Assembly (NCBI GenBank): GCA_964396225.1 | Contig: CAYNEL010000008.1 | Location: forward strand, 1-29,877 | Origin: CAYNEL01 sp964396225 | GTDB lineage: Bacteria; Patescibacteriota; Minisyncoccia; Moranbacterales; UBA1568 | Direction of reading: 5' to 3' | Length of the DNA: 29,877 bases | In this document: in pieces, positions 12,924 through 20,314 of the stretch | Numbering within the stretch: position 1 is the first letter of the stretch | Layout of the letters: each line of letters begins with the position of its first letter | Notes under the pieces: model-generated | Databases searched by the model: none | What the model saw: only the letters and a program-made list of their open reading frames with translations | What the model was told of the DNA's origin: nothing | Position numbers and translations under genes: made by a program

Positions 12924-14342
12924 CTACTCCCCTTTCGTTTTCCCTTTGCGCACCTGGAGGCCCAAGTCGCGCCACTGGTCGGCCGGGACTTCCATGGGCG
13001 CGCCCATCATGAGGTCCTTGCCATCGCCTGACTTGGCAAACGCGATCACCTCGCGGATATTGGGCTCGCCGGCGAGCAACATCACCAGCCGGTCGATCCC
13101 GGGCGCGAAGCCGCCGTGGGGCGGGGTGCCGTAGCGGAAGGCCTCGAGCATATGGCCGAAGCGTTTCTCCCGTTCCTCGTCGCCGATGCCGAGATGGTCA
13201 AAGACTTTCTTTTGCATCTCAGGCTCGTGGATGCGGATGGAACCCGAAGAGATTTCGTAACCGTTCAAGACGAGATCGTACGAGTTGGCGCGGATGGAGA
13301 GAAGATCTTCGCCGGCCATGAATTTCTCCACGTCCTCGTCCTTGACCGAACAGAAAGGATGGTGGGCGGCGGAGAGCTTGCCGTGCTCGTCCTTCTCGAA
13401 CATGGGGAAATCCACCACCCAGGCGAAGGCCAGTTCGTCGGGATCGTCCTTGTTCTCACGCAGGTCGGGCTTGTCGCTCCCGTACCGCTCCATGGCTTCC
13501 TGGTAGGTGAGGCGCGGGAACGGCTTGGCCGAGAGGTGTTTGCCAGGGAAGAGGCGTTCCACCAGCTCGATGAACATGGCCTCGGTGTACTGGAGCACGT
13601 CCTCCTGCGTGACGAACGACATCTCGTAGTCGAGCTGGGTAAACTCGGGCTGACGATCGCCGCGCAGGTCCTCGTCCCGGAAACAGCGGGCCACTTGGAA
13701 ATACCGCTCGAGGCCGGCCACCATGAGGAGCTGCTTGAACTGCTGGGGCGACTGCGGCAGAGCGAAGGCCTTGCCCGGCTCCTGGCGAGTCGGGACGAGG
13801 TATTCGCGGGCGCCCTCGGGGGTGCCTTTCATCAGGATAGGCGTTTCGATCTCGATGAAATCGTGCCGCCGCATATAGTCCCGGAAAAAAGCGATCACCT
13901 GGTCGCGGAGGCGCAGGTTGCGGCGCATGCGTTCCGTCCGGAGATCGAGGTAGCGATACTTGAGCCGAAGAGCCTCGTTGATTTCACGCGTGTCCTCGTT
14001 GACCGAAAATGGGAGCATCTCCGGGGCGCGGGAGACGATACGGAGGCCGGTCACCTCGATTTCCACCGAACCGGTGGCCAGCTCCTGGTTCTGGGAGCCG
14101 CCGGGACGCTGCTTGACCTTGCCCTCCACCTCCACCACGTATTCGTTGCGCACCTCGCGGGCCGCCGCGTAGGCCTCGGCGTAGTCCGGCACCACGATCA
14201 TCTGGACCAGGCCCGAGCGGTCACGGAGATCGATGAAGACAAGCTTGCCGTGGTCGCGGCGGATGTGCACCCAACCGTAGAGGGTGACGCTCTCCCCCAC
14301 TTTCGAAGGGGTCTCGCTGATGAGGGTTCTCACGGATTGCAT
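12924..14342 (-). CDS. aspS: Aspartyl-tRNA synthetase lacking the GAD insertion
   Basis: Class IIb synthetase of 472 residues. The N-terminal OB fold (about 16-100; VTLYGWVHIRRDHGKLVFID) precedes motif 1 (FIEIETPILMKGTPEGAREY), FALPQSPQQFKQLLMVAGLE, motif 2 (FRDEDLRGDRQPEFTQLDYE) and motif 3 (GFAPGIDRLVMLLAGEPNIR). It is about 120 residues shorter than E. coli AspRS because YGSDKPDLR runs almost directly into AFAWVVDFPMFE. In bacterial AspRS the GAD domain lies there. H31 in RRDHG matches the histidine reported for non-discriminating AspRS (leucine in the discriminating E. coli enzyme), suggesting it may also charge tRNA-Asn. The ATG at 14342 is preferred to an upstream TTG. Confidence 0.95.
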   Translation of the reverse strand: MQSVRTLISETPSKVGESVTLYGWVHIRRDHGKLVFIDLRDRSGLVQMIVVPDYAEAYAAAREVRNEYVVEVEGKVKQRPGGSQNQELATGSVEIEVTGLRIVSRAPEMLPFSVNEDTREINEALRLKYRYLDLRTERMRRNLRLRDQVIAFFRDYMRRHDFIEIETPILMKGTPEGAREYLVPTRQEPGKAFALPQSPQQFKQLLMVAGLERYFQVARCFRDEDLRGDRQPEFTQLDYEMSFVTQEDVLQYTEAMFIELVERLFPGKHLSAKPFPRLTYQEAMERYGSDKPDLRENKDDPDELAFAWVVDFPMFEKDEHGKLSAAHHPFCSVKDEDVEKFMAGEDLLSIRANSYDLVLNGYEISSGSIRIHEPEMQKKVFDHLGIGDEEREKRFGHMLEAFRYGTPPHGGFAPGIDRLVMLLAGEPNIREVIAFAKSGDGKDLMMGAPMEVPADQWRDLGLQVRKGKTKGE

Positions 14343-14367
14343 AGAGGGAGGAATATCCAAGAAGAAA

Positions 14368-14420
14368 ACGAACTACGAATGACCAACCGGCGATCAGCCT
14401 GGTTTTCCTCCGTAATTCGT
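14368..14420 (-). promoter_or_regulatory. Two-part stem-loop in the aspS leader
   Basis: Minus-strand outer stem ACGAATTACG (14420-14411) pairs with CGTAGTTCGT (14377-14368) over 10 bp with one T-G pair. An inner stem AACC-a-GGC / GCC-GGTT lies within it. There is no T-run, so it is not a classical terminator. It occupies most of the gap between the response regulator stop and the aspS ATG. Confidence 0.5.
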
Positions 14421-14436
14421 TGTGCGCCGAGCGGCG

Positions 14437-15246
14437 TCATGCGCTCGCGCCCCCCAGGACCTCGTTCACATTGCGCACCAGGTCGGTGGGAGTGAGCTCG
14501 GTCTTCAGGAAGGAGCGCGTGGCTCCCTCGCTCGCCATGCGGCGGAGCTCCGCCTCGTCGAGGGAAGCCGAGAAGAGGAAGATGGGCACCTGCCGGGTGG
14601 CCTCGTTCTCGCGGAGTTTCTGGATGACGTCGCGGCCGTCCAGCTGCTTGACGATGCCATCGGTGACGATCAGGTCGAACGGCTCCGCGAGGGCCTTCTG
14701 GAGGCCGGTCTCGCCGGATTCGGTGTAGGTGACGCGGTAGCCTTCCTCCTCGAGGCGCTTGCCGAACATCTCCATGAAGACCTTCTCGTCCTCGATAAAA
14801 AGGATGGATTTACCCGAGCCGGCAGACGCCGGGGCGGGCGCCGGGGCGGCGCCGCTGTGCTTGTCCTGCTCGGCGAACTGCTGGATGAGGCGGGTCACCT
14901 CCTCGATGAGTTTGGTGGGGGTGAAGTCGGCCTTGGGGATGAAGCCGTTGGCCCCGAGGGCGAGCGCTTTTTCGCGGTCGCTCTTCTCGTTCAGATTGCT
15001 GAAGATGACGATCTTCATGTCCTTCGGGTAGGCCTCGCCGGTACGGAGCTCGCGGAGGATCTCCATCCCGTCCATCTCGGGCAGGATGAGGTCGAGGAGC
15101 ACCAGGTCGAAACGGTCGGCCTTGGCCTTCTCGAGCACCTGCTTGCCCGTGGTGGCCGGCACGACCTCGAAGCCGCTCGTCTGGAACTTCTTCTGGTAGA
15201 TCTCGGAGATCATCGGGTCGTCCTCGACCAAGAGGATCTTGGGCAT
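14437..15246 (-). CDS. Response regulator with two receiver domains and no output domain
   Basis: A 269-residue protein with two CheY-like REC domains joined by an Ala/Pro/Gly linker (GAAPAPAPASAGSG, about 133-146). REC1 (1-125) has acidic pocket residues in LVEDDP, the phospho-acceptor Asp in LVLLDLILPEMDG (D52), a Ser in IVIFSN and Lys in GFIPKADF. REC2 (147-265) has FIEDEK, Asp in LIVTDGIVKQLDG, FLFSAS and SFLKTEL. Both look phosphorylatable. There is no DNA-binding or enzymatic output, so it probably works by protein interaction or as a phosphorelay. It follows the two histidine kinase genes by 108 bases, but a candidate promoter lies in that gap. Confidence 0.93.
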   Translation of the reverse strand: MPKILLVEDDPMISEIYQKKFQTSGFEVVPATTGKQVLEKAKADRFDLVLLDLILPEMDGMEILRELRTGEAYPKDMKIVIFSNLNEKSDREKALALGANGFIPKADFTPTKLIEEVTRLIQQFAEQDKHSGAAPAPAPASAGSGKSILFIEDEKVFMEMFGKRLEEEGYRVTYTESGETGLQKALAEPFDLIVTDGIVKQLDGRDVIQKLRENEATRQVPIFLFSASLDEAELRRMASEGATRSFLKTELTPTDLVRNVNEVLGGASA

Positions 15247-15282
15247 AGGGAGAGGAAAAAAGAGGGGATTTCGGTTACCCGC

Positions 15283-15311
15283 ATCCTAGCGCAAAAGGAG
15301 GGGGCTTACAA
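15283..15311 (-). promoter_or_regulatory. Candidate promoter of the double-REC regulator
   Basis: Minus-strand TTGTAA (15311-15306), 17-base spacer, TAGGAT (15288-15283), about 37 bases before the ATG. Both hexamers are moderate matches. Confidence 0.5.
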
Positions 15312-15354
15312 GCTGATTGATAGAGGGACGGGCGGTCCCAAAAAGAGCCCTCCC

Positions 15355-17013
15355 CTATCCCGCCCGCTTGAGTTCGATGATGAAGGTCGAGCCCTGGTTC
15401 TCGCCCGGGGATTCCACCCAGATCGAGCCGCCCATGGCCTCGATGATCTGCTTGCCCACGTAGAGGCCGAGGCCCGTGCCGCTGGCCCGCAGGCGGGCGG
15501 TGTCCTTGCCGCGGGAGAATTTGTTGAAGAGGTAGGGTATCTCCTCCTTGGGGACGCCGATGCCGGTGTCCTTGACCAGGATGCGGACGCCCGCGCCGGT
15601 CGGGGCGGGTCCGGCCGTGACGGTCACCCCGCCCTGGTTGGTGTACTTCATGGCGTTGTCGATCAGGTTGGACACCACCTCGCGCAGCTTGTCGGGATCG
15701 GCCGAGACCGCGGGGAGGGCCTGGGGCGGCAGGTCGACGGCGAGGGTGAGGTGCTTGTCCTTGGCGATGAGTTGGAAGCCGGGCTCCAGGTCGCGGAGGA
15801 AGGGCTCGAGCTTGACGGGGGCGATCTTGAACTGCATCTTGCCGCTCTCGATGCGTGAGATGTTCAGCATATCCTCCACCAGACGGATGAGACGTTCGGT
15901 GGAGATGAAGATCTTCTTGAAGACGTCCTCCTGGGCGTTCTCGAGCCGGCCGTAGGAGCCCTCGAGGATAAGCGACACGAAGCCCTTGACCGCGGTAAGC
16001 GGGGTGCGTAGCTGGTGGGAGGCGATGGAGATGAACTCCGACTTGGAGTCGTCCAGCTTGCGCAGCTCCTCGTTGGCGGTGAAGAGCTTGTTGGCGAAGT
16101 CCTGGATCTGCTCCTGCTGCTGGTTCTCCTGTTTCAGGATGCGGACGAGGAGCAGTCCCACGAAGGCCACGAAGAGGATGGTGGCCCCGATGAGCACCAG
16201 GCCCGTGACCGAGGTGATGAAGAAAAACTGGGCCGCCACGAAAAGGATGAGGAGGAGGATGAGGAATTGGGCCCCGAGGAGCTGGGGGTTGAGCCGGGTG
16301 TACTGGATGACAGCGTAGGTGAGGATGGCGAAGAACACCGGCAGGGCGAAGAAGACGTACTGGGCCAGCTCCCAGTTGTAGGAGAGGGTGCCGAAAAGGT
16401 TGCTGGCCACGAAGGTGGAGAGGAAGGAGAAGACGCCGAAGGAGACGTAGAGGATCTGGGCCTTCTGGTTGCGCTCCGCCCGACGGTAGGCCCAGAAGCC
16501 CATGGTGGCCACCACCCCGATGTAGAAGAACTCGATCAGGTAGTAGAACTGGAAGAGGCCTCCTTCGCGGGCCTCGCGGTCACAGTTGGAGAGGTCGAAA
16601 TGCGACAAGGCAAAGGGCGTGTGGACGAAGAAGAGGCCGAGGAGGAGCGGCGAGAAGAAGGAAACCTGGTAGAAGAGCGGCATGTCCCGCTGGAAGATGA
16701 AGACGTAGAGGAAGTAGATGGACAGGGCGTAGAAGAAGACCTCGGGATAGACGATGAGCGACCAGAGGGTCATGATCAGGGCGTCGCTCTCGGTAGCCCA
16801 GAGCACCATGTCGATGAGGAACCACAGGCAGGCGAAGAGGGTGATGAGGAGGAGGAGCCGGTTCAGCTGGGCCCGCGGGTTGGCCATGAACGCGTACACG
16901 CCCAACACCAGCACCCCGACGAAGGGCACGATGTGCGAGTAGTACACGAGGTCACTCCCCACGTTGTTGGAGAAGACGTTGAGGAAGGCGTAGTCCCAGT
17001 TGCAGACGAGCAT
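15355..17013 (-). CDS. Membrane sensor histidine kinase (copy 1)
   Basis: A 552-residue kinase. The first about 290 residues hold some eight hydrophobic segments, starting near 28-44 and ending near 272-292, so signals are probably sensed in or near the membrane. A short coiled coil (about 295-322, QENQQQEQIQDFANKL) leads to HisKA with FISIASHQLRTPLTAVKG (phospho-acceptor H333). HATPase_c has an N-box (LREVVSNLIDNAMKYT), G1 (VKDTGIGVP), F-box (FNKFSRGKD) and G2 (SGTGLGLYVGKQ). No separate PAS or HAMP domain is visible. It is paralogous to the adjacent kinase along its whole length and starts nine bases after it. The double-REC protein downstream is the obvious partner. Confidence 0.94.
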   Translation of the reverse strand: MLVCNWDYAFLNVFSNNVGSDLVYYSHIVPFVGVLVLGVYAFMANPRAQLNRLLLLITLFACLWFLIDMVLWATESDALIMTLWSLIVYPEVFFYALSIYFLYVFIFQRDMPLFYQVSFFSPLLLGLFFVHTPFALSHFDLSNCDREAREGGLFQFYYLIEFFYIGVVATMGFWAYRRAERNQKAQILYVSFGVFSFLSTFVASNLFGTLSYNWELAQYVFFALPVFFAILTYAVIQYTRLNPQLLGAQFLILLLILFVAAQFFFITSVTGLVLIGATILFVAFVGLLLVRILKQENQQQEQIQDFANKLFTANEELRKLDDSKSEFISIASHQLRTPLTAVKGFVSLILEGSYGRLENAQEDVFKKIFISTERLIRLVEDMLNISRIESGKMQFKIAPVKLEPFLRDLEPGFQLIAKDKHLTLAVDLPPQALPAVSADPDKLREVVSNLIDNAMKYTNQGGVTVTAGPAPTGAGVRILVKDTGIGVPKEEIPYLFNKFSRGKDTARLRASGTGLGLYVGKQIIEAMGGSIWVESPGENQGSTFIIELKRAG

Positions 17014-17022
17014 AGGTCTGAA

Positions 17023-18684
17023 TTATTCGCTGGTCACCAGTTCGAGGACGAAGACGCTCCCCGTCCCCACGCCCTTGCTCTCGGCGTAGATCCGGCCTCC
17101 CATGGCCTCCATCATCTGCTTGCCCACGTAGAGGCCGAGGCCCGTGCCGGAGGCGTGCAGGCGGTTGATGTCTTTGCCGCGGGAGAACTTGTTGAAGAGG
17201 TACGGGAGCTCGTCGGCCGGAATGCCGATGCCGGTGTCGGCCACCGAGACGCGCACCACCCGGCCGAAACTGGCCACCTGGGCCTCGAGGAGGATCTCGC
17301 CCTCATTGGTGTACTTCATGGCGTTGTCGAGGAGGTTGGAGACCACCTCGCGCAACTTCTCGAGGTCGGCCATGACGAGCGGCAGGTCCTTGGTGGGAAG
17401 CTTGATCTCGAACTTGACGCCCTTGTTCTTGGCGATGATGAGGAACGAGCTGTAGACATCGCGCAGCATCTCGCCGATCTGGACGGGGGCGATCTTGAAC
17501 TCCATCCGTCCGCTCTCGAGACGGGAGACGTTCAGCATGTCCTGGACGAGACGGATGAGCCGCTCGTTGGAGACGTAGATCTTGTTCAGCACGTCCTGGA
17601 GGGTAGCGTCGGTCTTGCCGTAGGAGCCCTCGAGGAGGAGCGAGACGAAGCCCTTGATGGCGGTGAGCGGGGTGCGCAGCTGGTGGGAGGCGATGGAGAT
17701 GAACTCGGACTTGGCGTTGTCGAGCTGGCGGAGCTTGTCGTTGGCCTCGGCCAGACGGCCGGTCATGGTCTCGAGCTCGTGGCTCCGGTTGCGGGTGCGG
17801 ATGATGGAGCGGGTGAGGATGTAGCCGATGATAGCCACGAAGACCACCGTCACCGAGGTGAGCACCAGGCCGTACCAGTTCTGGGCGAAGAAGTACTGCG
17901 ACAGGGCCAGGAAGGTGAGAGCCACGATGAGTACCTGGGCACCGAAGACGCGGATATCGAAAGCCTTGTACTTGACGATGACGTAGGTGAGGAGCGCTAC
18001 GAAGATCGGCGCCCCGAACAACCCGTACTGCCCGATAGTCCAGTCTTCCGAGAAGCTTCCTACTATATTCCCTAGTGAGAAAGAAACAAGGAAAAAGACC
18101 ACCCCTAAGGTAATGAGGGATAACTGCTTCCTTTTCTCGGGCTCCACCAACTTTCTACTGAAGACAGCGAGGAGGATTATGGCGAGAATGAAGAGAACCT
18201 CGATCCAATACAGATAGTTCGTAATCACAACCCCCTCGATAGCTTCACGGTCACAATTCGTGAAGTCGAAAGAATCGAGGGTATAGCCTGTATGCGTAAA
18301 AAGTACCAGTGGGATAAAGGCACAGGCGAGCAGCAGGGTTATATAGATACTGACATTCTTTTCGAACACGAAGACATACACAAGGTAAAAACCAAGCACG
18401 TATACCAAAAGCTCCGGGTACGGGAGAATGGACCAGAGGAACATGATCAGGTCTGGTTTTTCGCTTGCCCATAGCACCAGATCGATGAGAATCCAAAAGA
18501 CAAAGGCTAACGATAGAAAGAAAACCGTCCTGTTGATGAGGCCTTTCTTATCGCTAAAAAATATGAACAAACCTATCAAAAAAACCGCAAGTAGTGGTAC
18601 AAAGTGCGAATAATAAATCAGGTCGTCAAAAACGTTTTCCGAGAGGATATTCAGGAAAGCTGTATCCCATCCACAAACGAGCAT
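17023..18684 (-). CDS. Membrane sensor histidine kinase (copy 2), mosaic base composition
   Basis: A 553-residue paralogue of the next gene with the same layout: about eight TM segments (residues 28-292), coiled coil, HisKA (FISIASHQLRTPLTAIKG, H334), and HATPase_c with LREVVSNLLDNAMKYT, VADTGIGIP, FNKFSRGKD and SGTGLGLYVGKQ. Both proteins start MLVC-W-D-AFLN and share LDSFDFTNCDREA-type loops, so the sensor halves are also related. The first about 208 codons (18684 to about 18060) are A+T-rich, while the rest has the usual high G+C, a sharp change inside one intact frame. The start ATAATTATG has no SD. A hairpin at 18710-18724 lies 26 bases upstream. Confidence 0.93.
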   Translation of the reverse strand: MLVCGWDTAFLNILSENVFDDLIYYSHFVPLLAVFLIGLFIFFSDKKGLINRTVFFLSLAFVFWILIDLVLWASEKPDLIMFLWSILPYPELLVYVLGFYLVYVFVFEKNVSIYITLLLACAFIPLVLFTHTGYTLDSFDFTNCDREAIEGVVITNYLYWIEVLFILAIILLAVFSRKLVEPEKRKQLSLITLGVVFFLVSFSLGNIVGSFSEDWTIGQYGLFGAPIFVALLTYVIVKYKAFDIRVFGAQVLIVALTFLALSQYFFAQNWYGLVLTSVTVVFVAIIGYILTRSIIRTRNRSHELETMTGRLAEANDKLRQLDNAKSEFISIASHQLRTPLTAIKGFVSLLLEGSYGKTDATLQDVLNKIYVSNERLIRLVQDMLNVSRLESGRMEFKIAPVQIGEMLRDVYSSFLIIAKNKGVKFEIKLPTKDLPLVMADLEKLREVVSNLLDNAMKYTNEGEILLEAQVASFGRVVRVSVADTGIGIPADELPYLFNKFSRGKDINRLHASGTGLGLYVGKQMMEAMGGRIYAESKGVGTGSVFVLELVTSE

Positions 18685-18709
18685 AATTTGTTTTGTTTCA
18701 GCAAACTAA

Positions 18710-18724
18710 GGGGCTTTCAGCCCC
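18710..18724 (-). terminator. Hairpin between the SET gene and the kinase pair
   Basis: Minus-strand GGGGC-TGAAA-GCCCC, followed by TTAGTTT; on the plus strand it is followed by TTTTTT. The SET gene stop codon lies in the loop. On the minus strand the T-run is imperfect, so read-through into the kinases is plausible. Confidence 0.55.
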
Positions 18725-19292
18725 TTTTTTCATTATACCCCCAATATGCTTTCTGGAAATAGTGAGGTATGTAGGGCAGGTAGCTACGGAAAATAGTTTC
18801 CGGGAGATGCTGTATCCCAAGTATGGTACCCCGGCAATTTTCAGCCGGGCAGTTGCATTGCATCCTCCAGTCACTGTCTTCGGATATTGAATAGTCAAAG
18901 GTCAACTCTTCCCCTTTTTTGATGTCCCGTAGAGCCACGAAGGTCACCCGTCCCCTCATCCCGATATTCGGATTGCAGGAGTGATTGATATAGTTGACAA
19001 CCGAATAGCGGGACGGGTTGATCCAGATACTCTTGCCCACCCCTACGGCATTGGGAAAAAGCTTATAATCAAGCGGGCCTCGGTCAATCACCTCCCCTTT
19101 CAATATGAACACCCGCTGGCCTTTCTTGATATCCACATTGGTGTACAGGCCGTACCCGTGAATCGGGGATTTTCGGGTATACAGCCCGGCCAGCATCCGG
19201 AAAGAGCCCTTGCCATTGGTATTGACCCGGGCAAAGCCGTTCCTCTCAGCTACGGACAGCCCGTCGTTTTCGATGTAACTCTCGAATGCCAT
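18717..19292 (-). CDS. SET-domain protein methyltransferase with post-SET cysteines
   Basis: A 191-residue putative S-adenosylmethionine-dependent protein-lysine methyltransferase. SET motifs are in order: HGYGLYTNVDIKKGQRVFIL (residues 45-64, the G-x-G SAM segment), VVNYINHSCNPNIG (98-111, containing NHSC), VALRDIKKGEELTFDYS (119-135, catalytic-type Tyr134), and a post-SET CNCPAENC (CxCx4C, 146-153) that would bind Zn together with C106. The C-terminal tail is aromatic and helical. Starts further upstream (GTG at 19358) fall inside the terminator of the preceding gene, so ATG 19292 is chosen; AGGG precedes it closely. The substrate is unknown. The gene is in the low-G+C island beside the kinases. 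Confidence 0.85.
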   Translation of the reverse strand: MAFESYIENDGLSVAERNGFARVNTNGKGSFRMLAGLYTRKSPIHGYGLYTNVDIKKGQRVFILKGEVIDRGPLDYKLFPNAVGVGKSIWINPSRYSVVNYINHSCNPNIGMRGRVTFVALRDIKKGEELTFDYSISEDSDWRMQCNCPAENCRGTILGIQHLPETIFRSYLPYIPHYFQKAYWGYNEKRG

Positions 19293-19341
19293 ATCCCTGA
19301 AATCCTCAAAACTTAGCCCCCTCAACAAATAATACCCTATG

Positions 19342-19377
19342 AAAAACCCGCTAGCCACCTGAAGAGCAACTAGCGGG
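19342..19377 (-). terminator. Intrinsic terminator after the PQ-loop-like membrane protein gene
   Basis: Minus-strand stem CCCGCTAG / CTAGCGGG with a 15-base loop (19377-19347), followed by TTTTTC. It begins 24 bases after the stop codon at 19401. Confidence 0.8.
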
Positions 19378-19400
19378 CAATACCCCTATTTTACCACATT

Positions 19401-20090
19401 CTAGACCCGGATGAGCCCCCGAAGCCCCGGATAGAGCTTGGTCTGGCCAGGCGCGAGACTCTGGTCAGGCCGGAGGAGAAGGACCACCGCAATCGGCCCA
19501 TCAATGATAAAGAGGGCAACAAGAGCGTACATCCAAGCATCAAAGGTCTGGTGATCCGAAACAATGACAGCCACCAGTCCAAGGATGTAACCGATCAGGG
19601 TGAAAAACCACGGACCCCTTCCCTCATGCTCAGGCTCTTTCCAGGCCTTTTTGAGAGTCGGTATTGCTCCATAACAACAAATGAGCAACTCCGCAGCCAA
19701 CACAACTGTGATCGAGTCCTTACCCACACCAGCAAGCCAGGCGATAAACCAGGCCATCAGGGTAAGTCCAGTCAGTTTGATACAGATAAGATCCGTCTCC
19801 TCTGCTGGTCCACCCTCACCGTACCAGTACGAAAGGACTGCCACGAGCGTTACCTCGACGAACATCGCATAGGCAATCCACTCAATCTCGCCGGGTTCGG
19901 TGAGTCCGAAACACAACGCGATGATCCCATCAATGACCGCCCAGATGGTCCAGCTGGTACGGTTCGGGACAACTCGTTTGACATTGGGGTTCTTGGAAAC
20001 AATCCTGTGGATGTACCAAGCGCCTCCAATCAGAATGCTGATCCCGCCCAAAGGGCCGGGACGCATGTACTCTATCAAAAAATCCAGCAC
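19401..20090 (-). CDS. Polytopic membrane protein with PQ-loop/SWEET-like repeats
   Basis: A 229-residue membrane protein with about seven hydrophobic segments. The GTG at 20090 is chosen because GGAGGT lies six bases upstream, and a near-consensus promoter drives it. Two segments look like PQ-loop halves. One near residues 13-50 has GGAWYIHRIVSKNP..PNRTSWTIWAVIDGI. The other near 130-175 has ELLICCYGAIPTLKKAWKEP..GPWFFTLIGYILGL. In each, an aromatic/Pro loop is followed by a Trp-rich helix. This suggests a SemiSWEET-type transporter fold, but no substrate can be inferred. It is monocistronic, in the low-G+C island, with SD-led translation unlike most neighbours. Confidence 0.7.
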   Translation of the reverse strand: MLDFLIEYMRPGPLGGISILIGGAWYIHRIVSKNPNVKRVVPNRTSWTIWAVIDGIIALCFGLTEPGEIEWIAYAMFVEVTLVAVLSYWYGEGGPAEETDLICIKLTGLTLMAWFIAWLAGVGKDSITVVLAAELLICCYGAIPTLKKAWKEPEHEGRGPWFFTLIGYILGLVAVIVSDHQTFDAWMYALVALFIIDGPIAVVLLLRPDQSLAPGQTKLYPGLRGLIRV

Positions 20091-20176
20091 GGTACACCTC
20101 CGTCGTGGAAAACAGGGTTTGAAAGGAACTGCTCTAGTACTCAATTCTAGACACCTCTTGGAATCCAGAATTCAAC

Positions 20177-20205
20177 ACTATAGCACAATAGGATGGATAT
20201 GTCAA
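20177..20205 (-). promoter_or_regulatory. Near-consensus sigma70 promoter of the PQ-loop-like gene
   Basis: Minus-strand TTGACA (20205-20200), 17-base spacer, TATAGT (20182-20177). It gives a leader of about 80 bases containing an imperfect inverted repeat (TGAATTCTGGA / TCTAGAATTGA). It is one of the best promoters in the window. Confidence 0.85.
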
Positions 20206-20270
20206 TATTTGGCCTCTTTCAGCCAAAAATTGACCCTCCCATCCCCTTCCTCGATCCCATTATACCACGC

Positions 20271-20298
20271 CAAAAAACAAAAAGCCCCCTTAGGGGCT
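20271..20298 (-). terminator. Intrinsic terminator after the cysteine-repeat protein gene
   Basis: Minus-strand AGCCCC-TAAG-GGGGCT (20298-20283) followed by TTTTGTTTTTT. Confidence 0.85.
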
Positions 20299-20314
20299 TG
20301 CTCACAACTGGGAA

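Noticed and set aside
14281..14360. T-box or tRNA-like leader upstream of aspS
   Set aside because: No T-box sequence or specifier loop could be found; only the unassigned double stem-loop at 14368-14420.
16015..18075. Very long plus-strand open frame (686 codons) opposite the two kinase genes
   Set aside because: It spans the boundary of two well-supported minus-strand genes. Its composition (Glu/Asp/Gly/Val-rich) is what the complement of Leu-rich membrane helices gives in G+C-rich DNA.
19293..19358. GTG start at 19358 for the SET gene
   Set aside because: It lies in the terminator stem of the preceding gene, so transcripts of the SET gene would hardly include it. The SET fold does not need these residues.
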